Assembly: GCA_050289385.1 (NCBI GenBank)
Contig: JBNKFQ010000095.1
Location: forward strand, 1-26,578
Origin: JBNKFQ01 sp050289385
GTDB taxonomy: Bacteria > Pseudomonadota > Gammaproteobacteria > Pseudomonadales > Porticoccaceae
Length of the DNA stretch: 26,578 nt
Direction of reading: 5' to 3'
Each line of letters opens with the position of its first letter. The stretch's first letter is position 1. A program made the translations under genes and the position numbers. The notes beneath the pieces are model-generated. The model was given only the letters and a program-made list of their open reading frames with translations, searched no databases and was not told where the DNA came from. Below, one piece after another: positions 17,294 through 24,010 of this stretch.

Positions 17294-18385
17294 TTAATCA
17301 GAGGTTCTCTGGAATGCACCGGTAATAACAATTCGATCACTGTGCCGTGTAATCCGCACCGGCAGAGCGACTTCGAAGCTTTCCAGCGCCGCATCAATTT
17401 CATCCAGCTGCATGGAGCTACTGATCTTCATATCCATAATTCGGCTGTCTTCGATAAGAACCTTTATCTTCGAGTAACGGTTGATTTCCCTGACCACTTC
17501 GTACAACGGCTGATTTTCGAATTTCAGTTGTCCGTAACGCCAATAAGGATAATTGTTGGCGTCGTCAACCAGCGCCACATCCACCGAGGAAGTTGGTGCT
17601 CCAAGATCCCCGGAAAATCTGGCTGTAATTCCCGCTTCAAGATGATATTGGTCAGCGAGATCTGTCACAGCAAGTGAGTCTTTTGACAGCACAGCTGATG
17701 ACGATACACCCGGTAACACGCTATCTTCAAAGCGGTGGACAGCGACCCGTCCTTCCACCACCGACACTTCCAACTGAAAGCCAGCTTTTTGTACCGCAAA
17801 TTTTGTTCCGATTACACTGACAGAACGGGAACCCACATCAACCGTAAACTGGCGCGAGGTATCCGGACTAACTTCAAAAAACGCTTCACCCTGCACCAGT
17901 ATTACCCGCCGGTTAACGCCACTGTAGTCCACCAGAATACGACTGTCTGTATTCAGCTGGATAACCGTCCCATCTTCGAGGACCACACGTTTTTGCTCGC
18001 CAACAGCAGTCGCATACCGGGATACCCCGGATTCGGATGTGCCCGGTTGAGTGTTGTGCAGAAAGTCCGGTGCAAACAAGCCGGTGATCAGCACCGATAT
18101 AACCAGCAAAAAACCGGCCGCTATGGCCACGCCTGTTTTCATGGAAGGCCAGGATCTGGTAGTTTCCAGTTCGTCAAGGCAGTCTTTCAGGTCACCGGCC
18201 TTATCCCAGACTTCCAGCATATTTTCGTACTCGTGACGATTGCTGCCATTGCCAGAAATCCAGTTGGCAAGTTCGGGCTCGTGGTCAGATTGCAGCGACC
18301 CGGAATACAGTCGTGCCACCAGTTGCGCAGCCTTATCATCCCCGGGTATCTCGCGATTTCGGTGCCGGTTATCAAAAGTATTCAT
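17294..18385 (-). CDS. FecR-family anti-sigma/sigma-regulator protein
   Basis: A 363-residue inner-membrane regulator that connects the downstream receptor to the upstream ECF sigma factor. Residues about 18-80 match the cytoplasmic FecR N-terminal (DUF4880-like) region (AAQLVARLYSG, ELANWISG). A membrane helix spans about residues 88-106 (AIAAGFLLVISVLITGLF). The periplasmic FecR domain contains VVLEDGTVIQLNTDS, RRVILVQGEAFFEV and VSVIGTKFAV. The C-terminal YWRYGQLKFENQPLYEVV onward resembles the STN-like tail. The ATG overlaps the sigma-factor stop (ATGA), so the pair is co-translated. A 239-bp gap separates it from the receptor gene, which has its own predicted promoter. It resembles the regulator at the left edge of the window in architecture, so the window holds two such modules. 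Confidence 0.92.
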   Translation of the reverse strand: MNTFDNRHRNREIPGDDKAAQLVARLYSGSLQSDHEPELANWISGNGSNRHEYENMLEVWDKAGDLKDCLDELETTRSWPSMKTGVAIAAGFLLVISVLITGLFAPDFLHNTQPGTSESGVSRYATAVGEQKRVVLEDGTVIQLNTDSRILVDYSGVNRRVILVQGEAFFEVSPDTSRQFTVDVGSRSVSVIGTKFAVQKAGFQLEVSVVEGRVAVHRFEDSVLPGVSSSAVLSKDSLAVTDLADQYHLEAGITARFSGDLGAPTSSVDVALVDDANNYPYWRYGQLKFENQPLYEVVREINRYSKIKVLIEDSRIMDMKISSSMQLDEIDAALESFEVALPVRITRHSDRIVITGAFQRTSD

Positions 18386-18945
18386 GATTTCAGCCCTTTC
18401 TTTAGCGCGACCATGGCAATGGCGATGTATCGTTCAACAGAAGCCTCGGAGAATCCCATTTCTGCGGCGATATCCCGATGGCTCATGTGTTTGAAGCGAC
18501 TCATCACAAATACCCTTCGGCACTTTGGCTTCAGTTTTTTCAATACAGCCACCATCCTGTCCAACTCTTTGCCAGAGGACACCACTCGCTCCGGGGACGG
18601 GTGCTCTGCTGGCAAACAGTCTTCTTCGTAGCTGTTGTGGTGGTCGAGCTTGCGCGATGTCGACCTGCGTTTGTGATCCACAATCAGATTAGTGGCAATA
18701 GAGAGTAAATAGCACTGGGTGCTCCCGCTGGCATGGGACAGTCTTTCCGCGAGGTTATCGACACGCACCAACCGCAAAAACAGCTCCTGAACCAGGTCTT
18801 CGCTGTCCTGCTTGGAGAGCAGGCGCGCACGGAAAAACTGCCGCAGAACAGGCTCTTGCTGCCTGAACACTTGTTCAAGCAACTGCTCGTTCTCCTTTAG
18901 CTTGCCACTGGTTATGGATACTAATTTGGGTTCTTTATTCATCAT
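18382..18945 (-). CDS. ECF RNA polymerase sigma factor, FecI-like
   Basis: A 187-residue extracytoplasmic-function sigma factor that directs RNA polymerase to its target promoters when released or activated by FecR. Region 2 is at about residues 25-95 (SKQDSEDLVQELFLRLVRV, then YLLSIATNLIVDHKRR). Region 4 with its helix-turn-helix is at about 130-185 (LKPKCRRVFVMSRFKHMSHRDIAAEMGFSEASVERYI). It is the first gene of the fecI-fecR-receptor cassette. Two successive ATG codons can start it; no strong Shine-Dalgarno is present, and an inverted repeat TCGAA-TGA-TTCGA (18947-18959) covers the usual ribosome-binding position. The predicted ECF promoter at 18977-19011 suggests autoregulation. Confidence 0.92.
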   Translation of the reverse strand: MMNKEPKLVSITSGKLKENEQLLEQVFRQQEPVLRQFFRARLLSKQDSEDLVQELFLRLVRVDNLAERLSHASGSTQCYLLSIATNLIVDHKRRSTSRKLDHHNSYEEDCLPAEHPSPERVVSSGKELDRMVAVLKKLKPKCRRVFVMSRFKHMSHRDIAAEMGFSEASVERYIAIAMVALKKGLKS

Positions 18946-18976
18946 ATCGAATGATTCGAACTACTCTTCCTGTCTT

Positions 18977-19011
18977 TATAAACGAAAGTGGTAGCTGGCA
19001 TCCTTAGGTTT
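18977..19011 (-). promoter_or_regulatory. Predicted autoregulated ECF-sigma promoter
   Basis: Read on the minus strand: AAACCTAAGG, a 17-bp spacer, then CGTTTATA, ending 31 bp before the sigma-factor ATG. The AAACC block is 22 bp from CGTTTATA, exactly as in the copy before the receptor gene. CGTT-type -10 elements are common for ECF sigma factors. Confidence 0.65.
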
Positions 19012-19345
19012 GTTTGCAAAATGACCATTGCCGGTAAACCGGTATTGGCCTGCACCGGATGAAAACGCAGAAGCGCTTCAATGATCATCGTCGTTCAAAC
19101 CATCGACGGTACCTTTGTGCAAATCTTTCAATAGGGCCTGTCTCATCAGATAAAGGGGGCCTCGGCGGGTGATTGGGAACACCTCTCCTGTTAACAGGAC
19201 GGAGACCTTGCCCAAACGACTCACCGCTCGAAGCCAAAATCGTATAAAGCATGGGACAGTTTTACCCGATGGGCCACTGTTTCTCCGTTCGAAATGAGCG
19301 CCGGGAAGTCCATAAACAGGCAGCCAGACTATCCCAGAACAATGT

Positions 19346-19374
19346 TTGCCTTTAGCCGATCAAAGTCATAAAAT
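19346..19374 (+). promoter_or_regulatory. Sigma-70-like promoter
   Basis: TTGCCT (19346-19351), a 17-bp spacer and TAAAAT (19369-19374) give a good housekeeping promoter with transcription expected from about 19381. The terminator at 19431-19456 follows closely, so the product would be a short RNA of about 75-80 nt unless read through into the NYN/miaB region. Confidence 0.5.
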
Positions 19375-19430
19375 CGCTCTACTACTGACCTTTCGCTGGC
19401 GTTATTAAGTTAGCCAACCAGTTTAAGGCG

Positions 19431-19456
19431 AAAAAACCGCCGTTGGGCGGTTTTTT
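19431..19456. terminator. Intrinsic terminator, bidirectional in form
   Basis: A 5-bp GC stem CCGCC/GGCGG with a GTTG loop (19437-19450) is flanked by six A and six T, extending the pairing. It ends 23 bp before the start of the truncated NYN gene. On the plus strand it would stop the short transcript from about 19381; on the minus strand its A-tract could also serve as a U-tract. Confidence 0.85.
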
Positions 19457-19479
19457 CACATTTAGGGAAAGGAACTCCT

Positions 19480-19989
19480 GTGAAAACAATAGCTTATATC
19501 GACGGTTATAACTTTTACTACGGGCTACTCAATAATAATTGTGGTTATAAGTGGCTCGACATATACAAGCTGTTTGCGGAAAAGATCCTGAAACCTCAGA
19601 ACCCTTCGAACAATTTGTTGCTTGTTAAGTTTTACACAGCCGATATCCAGGCCAGGTTTGCTTCTCGGGGAGATGATACTTTAAGGGCTCAACAAACTTA
19701 CCACAGAGCGCTGGAATCACCTTACACGGAGCTTGTAGAGATTATTAAAGGTACATACACGGCCACCAAAGACACCCCCATGCGATATCGGCAGCCACCA
19801 GACAAGGCAGATCGAGTAACTGTCTCGAAACCTGTCCTCCCACCTCCCTCTTCTGCTAAAATCGCTGCCCCTTTAATCACCGGTTGTCTTTTAGTCACAC
19901 TGAGCCATGCTCCAAAAACCGACCAAAAAGCTGCATATAGTCACCCATGGCTGCCAGATGAACGAGTACGACTCATCGCGCATGCGTGA
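19480..19989 (+). pseudogene. Truncated NYN-domain (PIN-like) protein
   Basis: The first about 115 residues match the N-terminal half of NYN/LabA-like proteins, PIN-like predicted RNases: YIDGYNFYYGLL (with the conserved first aspartate D8), a middle region VKFYTADIQAR, and ELVEIIKGTY. Where the family normally continues with a K-x-E-E-K-x-(S/T)-D-V-N acidic motif and a later SNDSD motif, this frame instead reads SKPVLPPPSSAKI and runs into the miaB start region. The second half of the domain and its catalytic acidic residues are therefore missing from about 19825. The tail also contains the likely miaB promoter and overlaps miaB out of frame. I call it a gene remnant. The start is GTG with AAAGGA upstream. 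It could still be expressed as a small protein, but nuclease activity is unlikely. Confidence 0.65.
19854..19862 (+). promoter_or_regulatory. Extended -10 promoter element for miaB
   Basis: TGCTAAAAT (TG-N-TAAAAT) lies 44 bp before the miaB ATG, within the 3' tail of the NYN remnant. No good -35 hexamer is seen, as is usual for extended -10 promoters. Confidence 0.45.
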
Positions 19990-21262
19990 TCTGCTGGGCG
20001 ACAGCCATGAGATGGTGACCACGGACGATCCGGCTGATGCCGATGTGTTGCTGCTCAATACTTGCTCCATTCGTGAAAAGGCGCAGGAAAAGGTGTTCCA
20101 TCAATTGGGGCGATGGAAACAATACAAGGACAAAAACCCTGACTTGCTGATCGGTGTGGGTGGTTGCGTAGCCAGCCAGGAGGGTGACGCCATTGCCAAA
20201 CGCGCGCCTTATGTCGATCTGGTGTTCGGTCCGCAAACCCTGCACCGCTTGCCGGAGATGATAGAGCAGCGGCGATCATCGGACGGTGTGGTGGTGGTGG
20301 ACGTAAGCTTTCCCGAAATTGAGAAATTCGACCGTCTGCCGGAACCGGAAGCAGATGGCGCCACAGCCTTTGTGTCCATCATGGAAGGTTGTTCCAGGTA
20401 TTGCAGCTTTTGCGTTGTGCCCTACACCCGCGGCGAAGAGGTCAATCGACCCTTGGCAGATATCCTCGCAGAGGTCGCACATCTGGCACAACAGGGTGTG
20501 CGTGAAGTCAACCTGCTTGGGCAAAACGTAAACGCCTATCGCGGCGAAACACCCGATGGCGGTATTTGCGACCTGGCAGAATTGATTACCTACGTAGCCC
20601 AAATCGACGGCATAGACCGCATTCGCTACACCACCTCGCACCCGATGGAGTTTTCCGACAGCCTGATAGCGGTTTACGCAGAGGTGCCCGAACTGGTTGA
20701 CCACCTGCATCTGCCGGTGCAAAGCGGCTCCGACCGCATACTTACCGCCATGAAACGCGGTCATACGGCGCTGGAATACAAATCAAAGATTCGCCGGTTG
20801 CGGCAGATTCGACCCAATATCAGTATCTCCTCCGACTTTATTATTGGCTTTCCCGGCGAAACTGAAAAGGACTTCGCCGATACCATGAAGCTGATTGAGG
20901 ATATCGGCTTTGATCACAGCTTCAGTTTTATCTACAGCGCCCGCCCCGGCACGCCAGCGGCCGATTTGCCTGACGAAACACCCGATGAGGTCAAAAAGCA
21001 GCGGCTTCAAATTTTGCAAAGCCGCATCAGCCAGCAATCCATGACGATCAGCCGTCGCATGGTGGGTAACACCGAACGCGTACTGGTGACCGGTATCTCC
21101 AAAAAGGACCCGGGCCAGTTGCAAGCGCGCACCGAAAACAACCGAGTGGTTAACTTTCGCAGCGATAACCATTCCCTGATCGGCGGTTTTACTGATGTGC
21201 AAATAGAGGAAGCCCTGCCGAACTCGTTGCGGGGTACAGTTGTTGATCGGTCGAATGTTTGA
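19907..21262 (+). CDS. miaB: tRNA-2-methylthio-N6-dimethylallyladenosine synthase MiaB
   Basis: A 451-residue radical-SAM methylthiotransferase. It converts i6A37 to ms2i6A37 in tRNAs reading UNN codons, in the cytoplasm. The N-terminal UPF0004/MTTase domain has the three cluster cysteines C16 (GCQMNEYD), C53 (NTCSIRE) and C87 (GGCVA). The radical-SAM motif is C162-x3-C166-x2-C169 (GCSRYCSFCVVPYTRG). The C-terminal part (about 380-445) is the TRAM RNA-binding domain. Length is normal for the family. The ATG gives the standard KKLHIVTHGCQMNEYD start. It heads the conserved miaB-phoH-ybeY-ybeX-lnt cluster, with a 217-bp gap before phoH. Confidence 0.97.
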   Translation: MLQKPTKKLHIVTHGCQMNEYDSSRMRDLLGDSHEMVTTDDPADADVLLLNTCSIREKAQEKVFHQLGRWKQYKDKNPDLLIGVGGCVASQEGDAIAKRAPYVDLVFGPQTLHRLPEMIEQRRSSDGVVVVDVSFPEIEKFDRLPEPEADGATAFVSIMEGCSRYCSFCVVPYTRGEEVNRPLADILAEVAHLAQQGVREVNLLGQNVNAYRGETPDGGICDLAELITYVAQIDGIDRIRYTTSHPMEFSDSLIAVYAEVPELVDHLHLPVQSGSDRILTAMKRGHTALEYKSKIRRLRQIRPNISISSDFIIGFPGETEKDFADTMKLIEDIGFDHSFSFIYSARPGTPAADLPDETPDEVKKQRLQILQSRISQQSMTISRRMVGNTERVLVTGISKKDPGQLQARTENNRVVNFRSDNHSLIGGFTDVQIEEALPNSLRGTVVDRSNV

Positions 21263-21479
21263 CGCCGGGATTCGCACCATTGCTTCGCTCGGCTGAATGG
21301 ATGTGGCAATGAGCTTCTTTTCAATCTGGCGTGAGACATTCGATTCAAAAACCGGCCCTACGCACCAGCCAAACATGCCAGCCAAAGATATATGCCTGTC
21401 GCACCGGCAACAAATCAGTTATATATGTCTGCTACAGTGCGCTGAAAATAAGCATTTCCCATTCAAGGTTTAAGGTTAT

Positions 21480-22616
21480 ATGCTTACTGGTAGACCCACT
21501 CGCCGCAAGGAGCGGCCAACTGTAAATTTGAAAGCACAAGCAGCCACCCACACAATCACGCTCGAACCCAATGACGCCAGACGCCTGGCCTCCCTTTGCG
21601 GTCAATTCGACGAACACCTCCGGCAAATTGAACAGCGGCTGAATATCGAAATTCGCAGCCGCGGCAACGTATTTGCACTTTACGGGCAGCCGGCAACCAC
21701 CAGAGCAGCAGGTAGCCTGCTGACCAACCTGTATGCAGAAGCCGGAACCAACGGTGAGCTCACGCCGGAGACCGTGCACTTGTTTCTGCAACAATCCGAC
21801 TTTGAGGCGCGCATGAAGCAAAACCCCGGCATCAACCAGCACAAAGACAAATCTGCTGCGAATAGCAAGGCCCCTGCCAAACCATCCAATAACCATACTG
21901 CTCGCGGCAATCCAACCACCGATAATGTTGAAGGCTTTACCCTGATTCGTACCAAAAAGGCCAATATTCGGCCTCGGGGCGCCAACCAGCAACATTATGT
22001 ACGGGCCATCCAGACTCACGACATAAATTTTGGTGTTGGCCCCGCCGGCACTGGCAAGACCTGGCTGGCTGTGGCCTGCGCCGTTGAAGCCTTGCTGCGC
22101 GATGACGTGGAACGTATTTTGCTGGTGCGCCCGGCGGTGGAAGCTGGTGAAAAACTGGGATTTTTGCCCGGTGACCTGTCACAAAAAGTCGACCCCTACC
22201 TGCGTCCGCTGTACGACGCCCTGTACGAAATGCTCGGTTTTGAAACCGTCACCAAACTGATAGAACGCAATGTTATTGAAATCGCACCACTGGCCTATAT
22301 GCGAGGCCGCACCCTGAACGGTTCGTTTATCATCCTGGACGAGAGCCAGAATACCACCCGTGAACAAATGAAAATGTTTCTCACCCGCATCGGCTTTGGC
22401 TCTACCGCTGTGATTACAGGCGATACCAGTCAAATTGACCTGCCCCGTGGCACCAAATCAGGGCTGGTGCATGCGTGCGAGGTGTTGCAGAATGTCGATG
22501 AGATCAGTTTTACTCATTTTAAGGCCAGCGACGTGGTGCGCCATCCGTTGGTTGCGCGCATTGTTGAGGCCTACGATGCGTACGAAAACGGGCAAGACGA
22601 GAATAATAATCGGTGA
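21480..22616 (+). CDS. ybeZ: PhoH-family ATPase (YbeZ)
   Basis: A 378-residue cytoplasmic PhoH-like P-loop protein. Walker A is GPAGTGKT (187-194) and Walker B FIILDESQ (283-290). The N-terminal about 100 residues form a KH-like region, followed by a low-complexity linker (about 120-150) rich in N, K, T and A. In E. coli the homologue is encoded next to, and interacts with, the YbeY RNase involved in 16S rRNA maturation and ribosome quality control. The ATG at 21480 is preceded by a weak TAAGGTT. An in-frame TTG at 21528 is possible but AAGGAG is 15 nt from it. The stop overlaps the ybeY start as GTGA. Confidence 0.94.
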   Translation: MLTGRPTRRKERPTVNLKAQAATHTITLEPNDARRLASLCGQFDEHLRQIEQRLNIEIRSRGNVFALYGQPATTRAAGSLLTNLYAEAGTNGELTPETVHLFLQQSDFEARMKQNPGINQHKDKSAANSKAPAKPSNNHTARGNPTTDNVEGFTLIRTKKANIRPRGANQQHYVRAIQTHDINFGVGPAGTGKTWLAVACAVEALLRDDVERILLVRPAVEAGEKLGFLPGDLSQKVDPYLRPLYDALYEMLGFETVTKLIERNVIEIAPLAYMRGRTLNGSFIILDESQNTTREQMKMFLTRIGFGSTAVITGDTSQIDLPRGTKSGLVHACEVLQNVDEISFTHFKASDVVRHPLVARIVEAYDAYENGQDENNNR

Positions 22617-23119
22617 TACTGACTATTGATGTGGAGAACGCGTCTGACAACGACGACGTTCCCGACGACCCCGACATACGAAGCTGGGTTGCGGCTGCAC
22701 TTTCCCACCCGGGCCTGAACCTGCGCCGCACCGAGGCAGAATTGTCTGTGCGCATCGTCAACGAAACGGAAAGCCGGGCACTCAACCATCGCTATCGCCA
22801 GCAAGACAAGGCCACCAATATCTTGTCTTTCCCCGCCGACTTGCCGCTCGAACCGGAACTACCCCTGCTGGGCGATCTGGTCATTTGTGCGCCAGTGGTG
22901 GAGAAAGAAGCACGGCAACAACATAAAAACCCGCAAGCACACTGGGCTCACATGCTGGTACACGGCACCTTGCACTTGCTCGGCTACGACCATATTCGAG
23001 ATGCCGAGGCAGAAGTGATGGAAAACCTGGAAACCGAGATCGTCAGCGGTTTGGGGTTTCCTCCCCCCTATCAGACTACCCCCGCAACCTTATCCGATGG
23101 AGCTAACGAAACGCCATGA
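22613..23119 (+). CDS. ybeY: Endoribonuclease YbeY
   Basis: A 168-residue zinc-dependent metalloprotein needed for 16S rRNA 3'-end maturation and rRNA quality control. The metal-binding signature HGTLHLLGYDH gives H117, H121 and H127. Upstream is the family stretch NHRYRQQDKATNILSFP. It starts with GTG, overlapping the phoH stop by 4 nt, and its own stop overlaps the ybeX ATG (ATGA), so the three genes are translationally linked. Confidence 0.96.
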   Translation: MILTIDVENASDNDDVPDDPDIRSWVAAALSHPGLNLRRTEAELSVRIVNETESRALNHRYRQQDKATNILSFPADLPLEPELPLLGDLVICAPVVEKEARQQHKNPQAHWAHMLVHGTLHLLGYDHIRDAEAEVMENLETEIVSGLGFPPPYQTTPATLSDGANETP

Positions 23120-23973
23120 GTGATGACAACGGCAGCAGCCAGGACCGATCCTGGCTCGACAAGCTGATTCATTCATTTTCATCCGACCCGGGCAACCGGG
23201 AGGAACTGGTCGAGGTGCTACGTGCAGCTCACGACAAGAAAATCATAGACAGCGAGGCGCTGGAGATTATCGAGGGCGCTCTCAAAGTGTCGGAACTGCA
23301 AGCACGGGACATCATGATCCCGCGCTCACAAATTGTGGCCATTCAACACGACGCCAAACCCGAGGAATTTCTGCCCGCCGTCATCGAATGCGGGCACTCG
23401 CGGTTTCCGGTGGTGGGTGAGTCCTACGATGACATTCGCGGTGTGCTGCTGGCCAAGGAGTTGCTGCCACTGGTACTGAAAGACAGCGAAGACTTCTGCA
23501 TGGAAAAACTGGTGCGCCCTGCCGCTATCATTCCGGAAAGCAAGCGCCTCAACGTGCTGCTGAAAGAATTTCGTGAAAAGCGCTACCACATGGCGATGGT
23601 CATTGATGAGTACGGTGGTATCTCCGGCCTGGTCACCATCGAAGACGTACTGGAAGAAATTGTCGGCGATATCGAAGACGAAACCGACGAAGAAGAAACA
23701 AAACAAATACAGCTACTGGAAGACGGCGTATTTCTGGTAGAAGCACTGACGCCAATAGAAGAGTTCAACAGCCATTTTGAAGCCGCGTTCGATGATGAAG
23801 AGTTCGATACCATCGGCGGTATCGTAGTGCATGCATTTGGGCACTTGCCCAAGGAAGGTGAATCTGTCGATGTGGATGGTTTCAATTTTCGCGTGGTGAA
23901 GAGTGACAACCGTAAAATTGATTTATTGGAGTTAAAACAGGAAAACAACTTGCAGTCGACAGTTAACAGTTAA
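23116..23973 (+). CDS. ybeX: CBS-domain protein YbeX/CorC
   Basis: A 285-residue protein of the HlyC/CorC family with two CBS domains (about residues 63-125 and 130-190: ARDIMIPRSQIVAI and MAMVIDEYGGISGLVTIEDVLEEIVGDI). A C-terminal CorC_HlyC transporter-associated domain follows (about 205-280, FDTIGGIVVHAFGHLPKEGE). Known relatives affect magnesium/cobalt efflux and, in E. coli, ribosome metabolism; no membrane part is present. Its position between ybeY and lnt is the standard one. The ATG overlaps the ybeY stop. Confidence 0.95.
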   Translation: MSDDNGSSQDRSWLDKLIHSFSSDPGNREELVEVLRAAHDKKIIDSEALEIIEGALKVSELQARDIMIPRSQIVAIQHDAKPEEFLPAVIECGHSRFPVVGESYDDIRGVLLAKELLPLVLKDSEDFCMEKLVRPAAIIPESKRLNVLLKEFREKRYHMAMVIDEYGGISGLVTIEDVLEEIVGDIEDETDEEETKQIQLLEDGVFLVEALTPIEEFNSHFEAAFDDEEFDTIGGIVVHAFGHLPKEGESVDVDGFNFRVVKSDNRKIDLLELKQENNLQSTVNS

Positions 23974-24010
23974 CCTGTGCATTAAAACTGTAGACTGTCA
24001 GCCATCATTT

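Larger units (their letters stand above)
18946..19479. other. 534-bp intergenic region between the sigma gene and the NYN/miaB block
   Basis: This divergent region holds the leftward ECF promoter near 19.0 kb, a perfect 14-bp palindrome TCCTGTTAACAGGA (19186-19199), a 10-bp palindrome GAAGCGCTTC (19070-19079), a rightward sigma-70-like promoter (19346-19374) and an intrinsic terminator (19431-19456). I see no protein-coding gene or tRNA in it. Confidence 0.65.

Noticed and set aside
17735..18631. 298-codon open frame on the plus strand
   Set aside because: It is antisense to the FecR and sigma-factor genes, both of which have clear domains and a normal ATGA overlap.
21263..21479. miaB-phoH gap as a hidden gene or terminator
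   Set aside because: No frame with a start signal and no convincing stem with a T-tract was seen; it probably holds only a promoter for phoH.
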